Shown one piece after another: positions 12,396 through 23,986 of a stretch of 64,000 nucleotides of DNA. The notes beneath the pieces were generated by a model. That model was not told where the DNA came from, searched no databases, and was given only the letters and a program-made list of their open reading frames with translations. Source of the DNA: Rutidosis leptorrhynchoides (lineage: Eukaryota; Streptophyta; Magnoliopsida; Asterales; Asteraceae); the NCBI RefSeq assembly GCF_046630445.1, contig NC_092336.1:206121001-206185000 (forward strand), in the 5' to 3' direction. The position numbers were made by a program, and so were the translations under genes. The number at the start of each line of letters is the position of its first letter. Positions within the stretch are counted from its first letter, which is position 1.

Positions 12396-13004
12396 GTTAT
12401 GAACATCGATGACTTGTTTCGTGAAGTCATTCCCTTGCGAAGAATTTGGTTAACCATGAGTTAAAGTTGTGAACGTTAACATTTTAATTAATGTTATGAT
12501 TACTATGCTGTTAATGTTGCTAGTTGTACGATTTGATGATACTAGCTTGTTTACCGAGATGTTATGTGATTGTGTGCGTTATATGATATCGTGGGTGCGT
12601 GTGGGTAAGTCTTATATGCATGTATATATTTATTCTACTCACTAAGCTTTGCTTACCCCTCTCGTTGTTTATCTTTTAGATGCAGGCGCGGACAAGGGCA
12701 AGGGGGTCGTTGGGCACTAGGTGTCCCTTGTTGTTGTTATGTTGGAGCTCTTGGAAGTTGGCCTAGTTTTGGGTAGTTTAGTCCCAAACCATGCTCGGAA
12801 CGTCGTTTGGTTTATAAACTATCATTTGTAATGGGTCAAACTTGTACTACACTTTATTCGTGGCCCTCGTGCCTTTTTGTAAACAATTAATTGTTGTGCG
12901 ATTTAAATAGAACTCGTGAAATGGGTTACATATTTAATTGGCGGGTAATTGTGTTGTATAAAAAAAAAAAATTTAACGTATGGATTGCGGGTTGGGTTGT
13001 TACA

Positions 13005-13678
13005 ACTCTCGGCCACTTTTTCTTTTTTAACTTTCGGTTTAGGGTTGTGTTTCGGGTATAACTTCAACATTGGTTTCGGGGTTCACTATTCATATCAAGA
13101 TTGGCTTCGTAAGGTAGAGTTTCAACTTCAACATTTTATGGTCGTTGCGGATAATACGGTTGTTGAAATGGTGTTTGTGGGTAGTACGAGTTTTGTGGAT
13201 GATACGGTTGTTAAAATGGTGGTGCTTGTGTGTAGTATTGTTGTTGATGGAATTATGGCAATGGTGGATAATTAGTTTGGCTAGTCGGTGATGAATTGCC
13301 CTTGACGCTAGGAAGAAGAATTAGCAGTTGAAATTGAAATCAGATTATTGAATAATGGTTCATAAAATCTTGACCTTGGGATATAGGTTGTTTAGACATT
13401 TTTTATCGAGAAAAAATGTATTGTAATAAAGAAGATAATGTGTTATATAAAATGAGGTAAATGTGTTTGGTTTGTAGTGTTAAATAAGTATTGAGAGTAT
13501 ATAAAATGAGTGTCAGAGCATGTATATATAGTATAAAATGACGGTCCCAACATGGCTTAAATGGTTCACCAAATCGATAGTGAAGGTTGGTAACGAAGCT
13601 CGATAATGAATCAGTGCCTATGACACCAAGGAAAATAAAAAGGCCACGTCGGTTTATAACGAGCAAGAGGCATTGGTC
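13005..13678 (-). mobile_element. PIF/Harbinger-like transposon relic (one end and first gene remnant)
   Basis: Read on the minus strand, 13010-13345 gives a Q/P/Y-rich protein remnant with repeats such as QNSYYPQTPFQQPYYPQ. It is broken by several TAA/TGA codons that look like CAA to TAA changes. This resembles the low-complexity N-terminus of plant trihelix/Myb-like proteins encoded by PIF/Harbinger elements (weak inference). The outer end GACCAATGCCTCTTGC (complement ending at 13678), followed by TTA, fits a Harbinger terminal repeat with 3-bp duplication and resembles the MITE end at 20710. The E2 LTR cuts it at 13004. Confidence 0.35.
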
Positions 13679-13714
13679 TTACAATTAGATTCCATACAAT
13701 AATTATAATTATAA

Positions 13715-14800
13715 CTAGTGACATGACCCGTGATATCACGGGTTTGTTTAAACGAAACAGTTTAATAATATATTTTAGGTATTAAGAGAATGTAAATGTT
13801 AAAGTCATTTAGTTTAATGACCCGTGGAATAACGAATTCCGACTAAGAAACTTGTCGTTGTTTTTACAAATATATTGATGTACTTAACTTGGTCAGAATA
13901 GATGAACTATCTTGATGTACTTAACTTTGTCATAAAAGCCTATATTATAACCTTTTATTAAGACATTATTAGTAATAACAAATGTCTCTTGATAACAAAT
14001 GTCTCGTTTAAAAATTGAGTATTTATATTTTTGGTAATAATTATTAGTAATAACAAATGTCTCTTGATAAATTTTTAAAAATAAAAATATAATTATTATA
14101 TGAAAGTTGTACAATATGTTTCAAAGTTTGTACACGTATTGATGAGGTGATTTGTAAAAGATTGTACAATTTGTTTTAATGCTTATACATATGGTCATGT
14201 GAGTGTTTTATCATAAGGTTGTACATAATGCTTCAAATATTGTACATATGGTCCTATATGGTCCTGAGTGTGTTTTACCATAAGGTTGTACATAATGTTT
14301 CAAATATTGTACATTTAGTCATGAGGATGTTTTATTATAAGATTATACATAATGATCTATATATTATATTAACATGTTAATATTTATACTAAATATAATA
14401 ACATCATCATGGGAGCTTAGAATTTTTTTCCTTATTTTTGAATTTTTTTTAAGTTTAGATAATTCTTATTTATGATAGCATTAAGTAGATTTGATTTAAT
14501 TATAAAAATAATTCTATTTATGATATCACCTACATGCCCTCACAATTTTTCTTTTTTCTTTTTGATTTTTTTTATAGAAGGAAAAAAGGTAATTATTGCA
14601 TCATCATTTTAGCATTTTAATAGAACCTATAGATTACATGATTTATGTGATAATGTTATTTATAGCCTTATTATAAATTCAATAGAACAAAAAATAAATA
14701 TTTAAAAAAATATATATATACTTTTTAATTAACTAAATGTACTTTAAAATTTCAAATAGATTAAATTATCCTTTTTGATAAGCTAATCTTACTAAAAATA
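13715..14800 (-). mobile_element. Helitron-like element, 3' terminus at 13715, other end uncertain
   Basis: On the minus strand a perfect hairpin ACCCGTGATATCACGGGT (13726-13743) is followed after a few bases by CTAG and then T. This is the Helitron 3' signature (hairpin, CTRR, insertion between A and T). The body is AT-rich and non-coding, with short direct repeats such as AACAAATGTCTCTTGATAA near 13978 and 14056. The 5' end could not be fixed and 14800 is an estimate. A non-autonomous copy is likely. Confidence 0.5.
14100..14355. repeat. Diverged tandem repeats of about 60-68 bp
   Basis: Four to five units share the pattern GTTGTACATAATG-TTCAAATATTGTACATATGGTCATGAG-GTGTTTTA-CATAAG with many substitutions. 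One unit carries an extra GGTCCTATAT. They lie in the AT-rich body of the Helitron-like element. Confidence 0.7.
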
Positions 14801-14843
14801 ACTCAACGAACCCCACAATATGCAGGTTTGGTTACAATAATCT

Positions 14844-14844
<1 letters not shown>

Positions 14845-14882
<38 letters not shown>
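14845..14882 (+). repeat. Poly(A) tract of 38 bases
   Basis: An uninterrupted A38. It lies just beyond the 3' end of the minus-strand LINE, but is on the wrong strand to be that LINE's tail (which should read as poly(T) here). It may be the tail of a separate plus-strand retroposon or simple slippage. Confidence 0.9.
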
Positions 14883-14885
<3 letters not shown>

Positions 14886-14989
14886 AAATATTACACCAAA
14901 TATAGACTAAAAACATATCAAAGCCTTTTTTATCCATGCTCCTGATAAGATACTTCAGCTCGCCAGTCGCCATCATTGCTGATCTTGGA

Positions 14990-16970
14990 TCGCCCTTCAA
15001 CACTCAAAATCTGATGACACCTTGTTGCTCCTATTCGGTATCCATAGGTGTGACAAAGCACAAAGATTTGAGAACACATCCTCGTTTAAGGTTCACCTCC
15101 TGTCCTCAATCGACCCATGGACCAATTTATTCCTCCACTTCCATATTAACCACAAGAGAGTATATCGTGATGTCAAATTTGTCTTGTTCATTGTTTTCGA
15201 CCCAAGATTGATATTTGCCAAACTTACATATTATGCACCCCATTAGGCACCTGAGATTTATCATTCCACCAATCCAAAAAAGATCTCTACAATTTATGCA
15301 CCCCATTGAGTAAATATGTGATCTACTTTTTCATTCGCATTTTTCACAAAATGGGCAAGAGATTGAAAGCATGTCAACTCCTATTTCCATTAGATTTGAC
15401 TGAGTTGGTAGTCTATATAAATTAAGTCTCCAAACAAATACATTGATTTCTTTGGTACCCAATTGATCATCTGGATGTCAGATGATGGATAAATCCAAAC
15501 ATTTGTAGGTCAATTAAAGAAAATATTTTATAGACTGAAAACATACCATTTGCGCTAAGAATCCACTTCCATCTGTATTCTTCTAACGCCAATTGATTGT
15601 TATGTGATAGTTGGGCGTCAAGGGCTGTTAATTCATTAAATGTACTTCCCCTAATCGAAGTTGTTCAAAACCCTCAGATTCGTGATTACAAACACGTTCC
15701 ATAACTTAGCATTTTTTTTATTTCTTCCAAAGCGAACAACCTGGGGTACCGCTGTTTGAGGCTTAGTTCAGCATTATCTAACCATTTTTCGTGCCAAAAT
15801 AATGTTGAGTCCCATTCCAAGGTTTCGGGCCATAGATAATTTGAATGGAACTCCATACTTTTCAGCCTCTAGACCACTGTTAAGAATACTTCTCCATACC
15901 GTTAACAAAGCTTCCTTTTAAAACTTGTACCGCCGCCACCATTTGCAAAAGAGGCTAGTGTTTATTTGCTTCAGGCTACCATTACGACGCACCTTTTTGA
16001 CAGACGAGGTAATGATCGTAGGTGTGCACTTTTAAGTTTATCAAAGATGATTAGTGTAATTTTAATAGATAAGGAATTGCATTTAGACACAACGCGTGTC
16101 TAAATTCAATTTCAATTTTGCCGGAATCCCATTGAATTCCGTGAGCCAAATGGAGCCTTAGTATGCAGTGGGGAGGAATCAACTTGCTGAAAATGGAATG
16201 TGACTAGCTGCTCGAACCCATTACAAAGAAGCCAAGATTGAAAAAGTCTAAAAGGAGGACCATAGTCATTCTTCGAAATTTCAAAAAGAATTGGGCTATG
16301 ATCCGACCAAAGACGATCAAGAACCGTAGCTTTTGTCCTTGATCCATAGCATTATCTGATATTTAAAATCTATCAAGCTTGCTAAACTTTGTGCCCTTTT
16401 ATTCATCCACGTGAAAGCTCGTCCACCTTGTGGTAAGTCAACTAAGTTAGAGAACTCAATGAAATAATTAAAAGCGTCCGCTTCATCCCCATTAAAAATG
16501 GTTCCATACTGCTCCGAATCAAAAACGAACGGCACTAAAGTCTCCAAAAACCACGAAAGTACCCGGATGAGTGCTCATGAAAGAATGCATACGAGACCAT
16601 AAATCAATTTTCGCTGACATATCGTGTGGCCCATAGATGTTAACCATATAAAACATCTCTGAATAACTTCTACACTTTCCTTCAACAACTAAGAAGTGAA
16701 GGTGACTCCAAACTCTGGACTGTGAAATAATTTGGATCCCAGATAGACAGGATCCCGCCTGAACTACCTCTTGATAAGCTACAAGCAAATCAGAAGTTAT
16801 AATTACCCAAAAGCTTTTGGACGAAAAAGCTCGAGTTTATGCATCTTAGTTTCTTGAATACCGAGAAAAAAACATTGTGTTTAAAACATAAGTTCTTAAT
16901 CCAATCATGTTTCCTCTTTATCCCCGTACCATAAAGTTTAATGGTTAATAAATTCATTTAACAACAAATG
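14990..16970 (-). pseudogene. LINE ORF2 remnants: endonuclease and zinc-binding C-terminus, RT deleted
   Basis: The endonuclease part shows the GIQETKM motif (near 16845), VNIYGPHD, a GDFSAVR version of the GDFN motif (near 16525), the LVDLPQGGRAFTWMN segment and SDHSPI (near 16290). All belong to the apurinic-type endonuclease of L1 elements. After the missing RT come a KWWRRYK post-RT motif (near 15930), the zf-RVT region with VFVWRLNLYRLPT and a CPFC motif (near 15420-15350), and a C-terminal LLWLIWKWRNKLVHG block (near 15140). Many stops and frame changes are present. The remnant cannot cut or copy DNA. Confidence 0.75.
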
Positions 16971-17142
16971 CTTCCCCCATCTTGTGGATGCAGTCAACTA
17001 CCTGTGAGTGGCATAAATTCTCATCCAAACCAAGTTTCACACCAAGATCAAACAATGTCAGAGATATCATCAATGATTGGCCCCCCATTGACGGCTTTGT
17101 GAGGTTCATCTTGTCCTGCAACATGTGAAGAGTCATCATTAT

Positions 17143-18406
17143 TTACTCTATTTTGCTCGAAACCAGAGCCATGGAAGGATCAGAAGAGATTGAGGAATGT
17201 GGCTCTTGAATCACAAAATTATCCTTCACATAATCATTTAAGTTCTCCTCAACACCAAATACTTTGTCATGCTGAAAACTATCCGCTATAACCTCATTAT
17301 GAAGGTTGATACTATGCACCTCATCTTCCGAGTCAGACTTAGTAGATTCATCCATAAAGTTGGCAATCCAAGGACCAACTTCCTGGACAAATATTTTAAA
17401 AGTTGTTCCACGAATGGTGACATCGCTCATTGCTGAAATCTGTTTCATACTCCTCGTGATCAAACACACACGACCAATATAGGAAGGTGTATTTGGGTTA
17501 GCATCCATAAATAAAAACTTACCCAAAGACAGTGATAACCTTTTTGTAAGCAACAGGACCCCATGTACATGCAGGCAACCCTCGTAATTCTACCCAAACA
17601 GCTCGCTCATCAGGGACAAAGTTATAACAACATGGTTTTACCGGATTAAACAAGTTCTTCAGATTTTCGTTTGCAGCAAAAGATTCAGAAGCATCTTTTG
17701 AAGGAAACTTAATTTTAGTCCAAAGACCACCCACATACGTGATATTGATATTGTTATACCCTTCATTCGAGCATATATGGTATAAAGAACATAATGTATC
17801 AATAGTACGAACCTTGCAAGAATCATCAAGGACGATAAGATTTGGTATCAAGAGGTCGACCTTAATTGTGTTACCAACATCCTTGCAACCAGGTACTGAT
17901 GAAATACCCTTGGCAGCCGTGATATAGGAGTTCTGGTCAAGATGAGAATTACCCATCTTGTCAACAGAAACAATCTCATTTAGCGGAGGAAACGATTCAC
18001 CCTTTTTTAGCAGTTTAGGGTTCGAGGAAGGAGGAATCCGTGACTGCTTAGTAATAGGTTTAGGTTGCCTTTGAAATCTATCAACGGAACCGTAAATGTG
18101 GTAAATCCCAATCCAAACATTCGATAAAGATCTAACATAGGCATTTGGATCCTTAATGCCCATATATCGAATAAAACCGAACATTTTCCCAATCGCCGAA
18201 AGTTTATTGGGAATAAAAGCATCCACAAGACAACCTAGCGGATCAAAATTAATCCACAAATCGTCTGCATCAAATTTAGGAGGAAAATTCGACACAAAAA
18301 AGGCCGCCAAAATTCGCGAAACATCTTTAAGATTATCGTTAGGTTTTGGTATTGCACGTGTTTTGCGAGAAACAAATGTCCACTCACCTCTATCTGAAAC
18401 ACCCAT
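17143..18406 (-). pseudogene. LINE ORF1: RRM-type RNA-binding protein, frameshifted
   Basis: The start ATG at 18406 opens MGVSDRGEWTFVSRK. An RRM-like alpha-beta domain follows, with FFVSNFPPKFDADDLW and the RNP-like KMFGFIRYMGI, then a Pro-rich linker and a second domain resembling the DUF4283-type gag-like region. A frameshift near 17530 moves the frame between the KVITVFG and GKFLFMDANP segments, and the acidic tail ends near 17143. In plant LINEs this protein binds the element RNA to form the particle that carries out target-primed reverse transcription. Assignment rests on recognisable motifs; clade is not determined. Confidence 0.75.
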
Positions 18407-18668
18407 TAGCGAAGAAGGTATCCAACGTCTGATCCTGTCGGCGGAAGAGCCTTCAAATGTAAGAGAACGACAGGTTTTGATCAGAATTATTTAAACTCGA
18501 ATTCGTGAATTTGTTAAGTCTTCCTTATAGATGGTCTATTTAATTTTTTTTTTAATTTAAAGCTTACCTCCACCCTTTTGTAGTTGATTATGAACACATA
18601 AAAAGACAATTTGAAAACATAAATGTGAAGTGTGAAATGTAAAAAAAAAAATGTTAATTGTGATGTAA

Positions 18669-20240
18669 CTAGCAAAAAACCGGCCGTGCGTTGCTGCGCC
18701 GTGTTTTGGTACCATTATTTGAAGATTGTAGCTGTTTGCTTTACAAAGTATAGTAACATATATATTAGTATAATTAACAAAAGAGCAGTTGGCCAAAGGG
18801 GCCATTACAGATATTGTACTTAACAAAAGAGTAGTTGGCGATTACATATGTAGCATAGGTGTTGTAATAGTTGATCTCAATAGTTATGCAGAGTAACTGA
18901 ATTGATGCTACTAACATGGAAGTAACATATAAAAAGACTATAAAAAATAATGAAGGCGCCTGAGCAAACTCGTTAATGCAGTAATAATATTTCATATAAA
19001 AAAGAGATTAAATTAATGCTTCATAACAGAAAGATCAGTTTAAAGAGTTTACTACTCATGAAAGTCAAAATATCTTACGTAGTTAGAGAGCATCAAGGAG
19101 CAAAAACCAAACTGCATACCGGTGGAAGGAAAACCATGCGACCCAGAAGCGGTACCAGTCTTGATAGACGAAGCAACCTGAAAGGCAGTGGTACCTAAAA
19201 ATAGCAACAGTAAACCAAGTTACAAACACTACCAATAACAATTAGATAACACAAACAAACTCACTCTTATTTACACGTGCAGGTCGAGTAACAGCAGCGC
19301 TTGTCTTGAATACAATCGAAGAGGTAGATGCATTCTTATTAACAACAGTTACCAGCAAAGGTTCAGTAACAGGAGGGACAAAATTAACCGTCCGAAGTAC
19401 ACCACCAACGTTAAAAGAAGCAATGGAATACATTCGATATATGAGGCTCAACAGATATATGGAGCCCTAACTTCAGCGACGAAAGGTGAAACATAACCCG
19501 AGCCACCCCTAAGCCATCAACCTGCTGTAGCAAGTGGCGACCCCATCTTGCATAGACGCACAAGAAAGCCCAGAACCCAAAACTACACCAGGTAAACCCC
19601 CACCTCGGGACAAAGGCATACTAACAATATCTTTCCATTGACGTTTTCTAGACGACATTATACCTAATTTGTTTTGCATGCAACCGAAAAATGACTACTA
19701 ATATGTGCAACAAAAGAAGCCGCAAAATTGACGTTAAATAAGAATATCAACATCGTCATAAAACAATAGGAAACATGTGCAACAAAAGAACATGCAAATA
19801 ATACATGAAAAAAGAATATTCAAAGCAACACATAACAGATGCAAAGACACAATCAGTAAAGGCAAACCCTAAATGGAAAAAATCATACTCTCATAAAAGT
19901 GCTTAAGTAAAACTAAAAGAAGAAAAACTCACCTGGAAGCAAAATTATCGACAGAAGAGTAAACAAAGCACCTGCACAATAACATAAAATGATCATCACC
20001 ACCAGTAAGATACATCAAAATCGGATGATAGTGAAGTTTATTCACGAACTTACAATGACGATGGAGCGAGGAAGATGTACAATTTCATGTGTAATCAAAA
20101 TAAGAAAAAAAGGAGGGATTAAAAAAGGATGCAGGACGCAGCTAAGGGCCACGTGCTCAGGCGCTTATTATAGCCAATATTTCAGCATCAGTTAAGTTAA
20201 CAGAGTTTCGAGTGATGAGCAAAGTTTGAGTTTTTTTTTT
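18669..20240 (-). mobile_element. Helitron-like non-autonomous element, right end estimated
   Basis: CTAG at 18669-18672 is preceded on the minus strand by a GC-rich imperfect hairpin (about 18681-18703) and a T-rich spacer, which is the Helitron 3' pattern. The interior contains minus-strand coding-like scraps. One 49-codon frame (19658-19509) starts MSSRKRQWKDIV. Another piece (19451-19242) reads NVGGVLRTVNFVPPVTEPLL. They may be what is left of the N-terminus of a Rep/helicase protein or of captured gene exons, but no catalytic motif is visible. No 5' terminus could be proven. Confidence 0.4.
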
Positions 20241-20351
20241 TTTTTATCAGATTCAACCTATTAACTGATTCTAATTAAGTTCCTATATCAAATGAATCAT
20301 GCTTCTATCGTTAACACATACTAACTTACCTAATTTGCTGAAAATCAATAA

Positions 20352-20710
20352 GGCTGGTTTTAATGCAGCATCACTTTTATCCGTCAAATTACGTGGAATC
20401 CCATGTGTCACCTTTTTGACGCCCTTGACGCCCCTAACGCGGCGTCAAAATTTGACGGAATGGGGCGTCAGTCACAAATCTGACGGAAGGAAAAAGTTGT
20501 GTCAAATTTTGATGGGCCAATCAGATTTCGACACTTATTTTTATATATTATTAATTAATATATATTATACCCAACTACCAATAATATTTTACCATATCAC
20601 CACCACAATATTTAACACTCCCCTTTAAAAAACTTCATCTCTTAACATTGCAACATCACAAAAAAGTACATCACTTGACTTTGACGTCACCGCCACGGTT
20701 AGGAATAGTC
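20352..20710. mobile_element. Tourist-like (PIF/Harbinger) MITE
   Basis: A 359-bp non-coding element is flanked by TAA on both sides (20349-20351 and 20711-20713). Its ends are a degenerate inverted repeat, GGCTGGTTTTAATGC against GACTATTCCTAACCG (complement of the right end), with differences that are mostly transitions. Inside are GACGCC/GGCGTC palindromic stretches (20415-20475). Length, TAA duplication and terminal repeat suit a Tourist-like MITE. Confidence 0.5.
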
Positions 20711-20713
20711 TAA

Positions 20714-21741
20714 CAATAACTATATTTAATTTATTGTTCTTCCAGTTTACATGAAATCAAACTTAAATCTATTCATATACAGCTTATTGATCAGTTCTAA
20801 TTGCATTTAATATTGATTTAAAAATGGTTCATAGCAAACTATACACTGATATTGAAGAATATTGATGACTATGTCATTTCATAAGAAGATGATTGTAGCA
20901 GACCTATCACGATTATAGCATGACTAAGGACAAAATACAGTCCACAATACAAAATATTGACAGCATTAAACTTGCAACTAAGTATAACATAAATCAACCT
21001 GGATTATGGAGAAGACTTGCAAATATTTATCAAATAGATAGATTTGTTTCAAATTATTTTCTCCGTATTACCTGCATTTAGCAAAATGTCTACTATCAGC
21101 ATCTCATTTTTAGCTCACGTTTTACAGTTTACACCATTGAACTCGTTGTAGATAAAACATGATCCAAGTATTACAGACTGTGATTAAATTATAAAAAACT
21201 ATAAGACCTCACCCTTTTAATTTACCACATCTCAAAATGATGATGAAGCATTCGAAACAAATGTGTCTTTGCATATTAGTATAATTTTATTAGATATTGT
21301 TTGTTTTAAAAAAATGAATAAACATATACCATGAATAAGTGGTCAACTGTCACGGTTATTTACACCTACAGATCTCTGAGCAGCTCCACACCTGCAGATC
21401 TCTGCATCCAGATACACACCTCCTGTACTCCAAGTTTATTACTCAAAGAAACACCTACAACGACATTACCTTGTACAAAATAACCAACCGGATTTATGGT
21501 CATTTTTACCGTGATTCATAGAAAAAAGAAATAAATATTGACTACGATATTCCTAGTTCAAGTCACACACATTGAATTACTTCAAGTATTTGACTTTTCT
21601 AAATGTAAGTACGACAGTTGATAAGTACTGCAAACTTCAAATTTCTATTTCTCTCATAAAAATGACTTTATCTACGTTTAAACAAAAAAATAGAACCAAG
21701 TTGAAGGAAATGGAACTTTACCTTAACTTTCATCATTTGTC
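20714..21741. other. Non-coding spacer between MITE and F-box relic
   Basis: AT-rich sequence without a convincing gene, repeat end or RNA. The short frame at 21339-21521 has no recognisable features. Confidence 0.6.
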
Positions 21742-22400
21742 TTATCTCCAGGGCCTGATGGGTGAATCGGTTGAAACCAAACTTTGAACGAAAGTGTACG
21801 TTTCAAGACATTCATCGAAGTTCTGAGTCTCTAAAAACAAACCATTCTTGGAATCATACGCAACCAACTTCGACCCAAATTGCATCAACTCTTTCCCATC
21901 ATTTGAAATAGACAAAGGCACCGAAAACTGATCCCTTCCAAGAGCATTTAAATAAGGAACAAAAACTAATTTAGTCCAAGAATCTTGCTCGCCGTAAATC
22001 TGCATCAGCCATATATCCGCACGTTTTGCCCGATAATTACATAGCACACATAACTTTTCTCCCAAAACACCCAACGTCAAATCCTTATCTCCTTCATCAT
22101 CACAGGCTGAGGAACTTCACCATACGCCTCTTTTGATAAGTCAGGTGAAACTATCGCCCACGAATACGATGACCTAAAATCTCGAGTTGCAGCCTAATCA
22201 AGTGCTTCGTTTGAAAACTTACCCGAATCATCCAACGGAATCCCATGAGGGAAGTAACCAAGTTTCTTCCAGTTTCCCATTTTCAACGAATATATCCTCA
22301 CTTTAGTATCATAGTCTGCTCTCGTTTTAAACACACACGAAATTCCGAGAACTTTATAATCATCATTCAAAGAATCATACCTGAAACCATACAACACGTA
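21742..22400 (-). pseudogene. F-box protein relic, C-terminal F-box-associated domain only
   Basis: The minus strand encodes the F-box-associated interaction domain typical of large plant F-box families: LYGFRYDSLNDDYKVLG, then VRIYSLKMGNWKKLGYFP, then an SWAIVSPDLSKE stretch, and finally VLGEKLCVLCNYR through SKLVAYDSKNGLF. A TAG replaces Trp just after EALD (about 22194), and a small deletion shifts the frame near 22095. The N-terminal F-box and the first part of the associated domain are absent upstream of 22400. In intact relatives the F-box binds SKP1 and this domain recognises substrates for ubiquitination. This copy cannot join an SCF complex. The sequence 22401-22506 between it and E3 is not recognisably coding. 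Confidence 0.8.
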
Positions 22401-22506
22401 CCAACAAACTAAAATAAAACAACCTGGAACACTCTGTAATTAATTTAAGACACAATCACAAAAGTACAAATAATCTTAAACTACAATAGCTAAGACGGAA
22501 GCAACA

Positions 22507-22511
22507 AATTT
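22507..22511 (+). repeat. Target site duplication of E3, left copy (AATTT)
   Basis: AATTT precedes the LTR end TGTAACACC and recurs at 48736-48740 immediately after TGTTACA. This proves that everything from 22512 to 48735 entered as, or within, one element. Confidence 0.9.
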
Positions 22512-23420
22512 TGTAACACCTGCCGTTTTTTATTTTTTTTATTTTAAAACACAGCTGAAGACTTTTATATTAAAATACATCACAGCATAAATTCACATAA
22601 TTAAGTTTAAGTTTACACGACGGTGTTACTTATTACAAAATACATATTGCAAAAGTCCACATCAGAGTTCACACGTCAAACATGTCTTCAACACTAGCAC
22701 CCATCCAAACTAGCAGAACTTAAACCTGCAAGGGTGGAAATGTGGGGGATTAGCATAACGCTAAGTGAATGGAATCTATCTAACAGATATCGCATAAGCA
22801 CCACACATGCGAACTATATCACTAACATGCTAACAACCAACTAGCATACAACATAAAGACAATATGAGGATCGGCGGCTTGTACGAGCACACGACTCCTA
22901 GTTGATCGAGCTAGAGTCTACTGATAGTCCTTACTACACGATTCACATCATAGTTATCCGGACGCAGGGGATGCGTCATTCAATACTATACTCCACAATC
23001 GGTAGTCCTTGGACCCAACCTCCTCAGGCTCGGTTGACCTCACACGAACTCTAACCTCCTCAAGCCCCGTTACGAGTCCCCAGCCTCCTCAGGCCCGGCT
23101 GGTGCCAAACACAGTGCGCACATAATATCACATAATCACAATAAACATGTAATAAACTCACTAGCATGGCAACCAATATCTAAACATGGCAATAACATTA
23201 TATCAAAGCATGGTAATAGAATAAATCACAGTAGCATGACATGCTACTTAAACTCTATCCGGAGATAGACCCACTCACCGATTACCAGCTACAGCTCAGT
23301 TATCTTACTTCTGAGCTTCTTCCTTATTCTTATCACCTGAGAACAACACAAATGAAGTCAATATACATATCTCAATCACCACCGAGGCATTTGCCTGAGT
23401 GGTATCGCGGTGGTGTTTAA

Positions 23421-23913
23421 TGTAGAGAAAAGCGACACCGAATTATAGCAAACGCTAGTAATATTTGAAATAAAAACAATAAAGGAACACCAAGATTTAA
23501 CGTGGAAAACCCCAATAGGGTAAAAACCACGGGCAAGGAAAGAAATGTTTCACTAATAAGAATAATAGGAATTACACTTCTCACTAATTACAAGGATAAG
23601 CACCAATCTTTATATCTCTTGTGATTAGGAGATTAACACTCACTAACTCTCTATAGACTCTTTTAGTATACAAGAACACTTGTGATTTTGGGATGTATAA
23701 ATGAGCATGTATGATGCTCTATTTATAATACTTGAAAATGAAGAAGTTGTGTACAATTTGACCACCATATGCTAGTTGTAATCAAGTTGTCATATATATG
23801 GTAGTTGTAATCAAATTGACAACTATATGAAAGTTGTAAACAACTTGACAACCATATGAAAGTTGTGATCAAATTGAATTTGTCATGCTATCTTCTAGAT
23901 TATTAATTCAACA
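23421..23913 (-). repeat. 3' LTR of the copia element
   Basis: Begins TGTAGAGAAAAGCGAC and ends AATTCAACA on the plus strand. Contains two or three repeats of ATATGAAAGTTGT-type sequence near 23815-23870. Confidence 0.92.
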
Positions 23914-23986
23914 ATCTCCCACTTGAAGATTTGATTGAAGCTAAATCAATCTTCACACGTTAATCCTTCCTTGCCAATGATGTTGC

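Larger units (their letters stand above)
7474..13004 (+). mobile_element. Ty3/gypsy chromovirus E2, 5' part split off by E1
   Basis: Coding sequence resumes exactly at the E1 edge (in-frame from base 7474), so E1 landed near the gag-protease junction of E2 and the rest of E2 lies upstream of the window. The 3' end is complete, with polypurine tract, 3' LTR and terminal TTGTTACA at 13004. Its LTR family is unrelated in sequence to those of E1 and E3. Confidence 0.88.
10883..13004 (+). repeat. 3' LTR of E2
   Basis: This 2.12-kb LTR begins TGTAACACCCCG and ends GGTTGTTACA, with an 8-bp-like terminal inverted repeat (TGTAAC/GTTACA). It carries two unusual internal repeat arrays described separately: GC-rich palindromes at 11071-11193 and a hairpin array at 12085-12395. 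No coding sequence is recognised in it. Confidence 0.88.
14985..18413 (-). mobile_element. LINE (L1-type) relic lacking its reverse transcriptase
   Basis: Three LINE parts occur in order on the minus strand: ORF1 (18406 down to 17143), endonuclease (about 16970-16190) and the post-RT region with the zinc-binding domain (about 15990-14990). The roughly 2 kb that should encode reverse transcriptase between them is missing. About 16020-16165 instead holds a short unrelated insert whose edge reads GGCTCCATTTGGCTCACGG. No poly(T) tail or target duplication was found. Confidence 0.8.

Noticed and set aside
14845..14882. Poly(A) as tail of the neighbouring LINE
   Set aside because: The LINE is on the minus strand, so its tail would be poly(T) on the plus strand.
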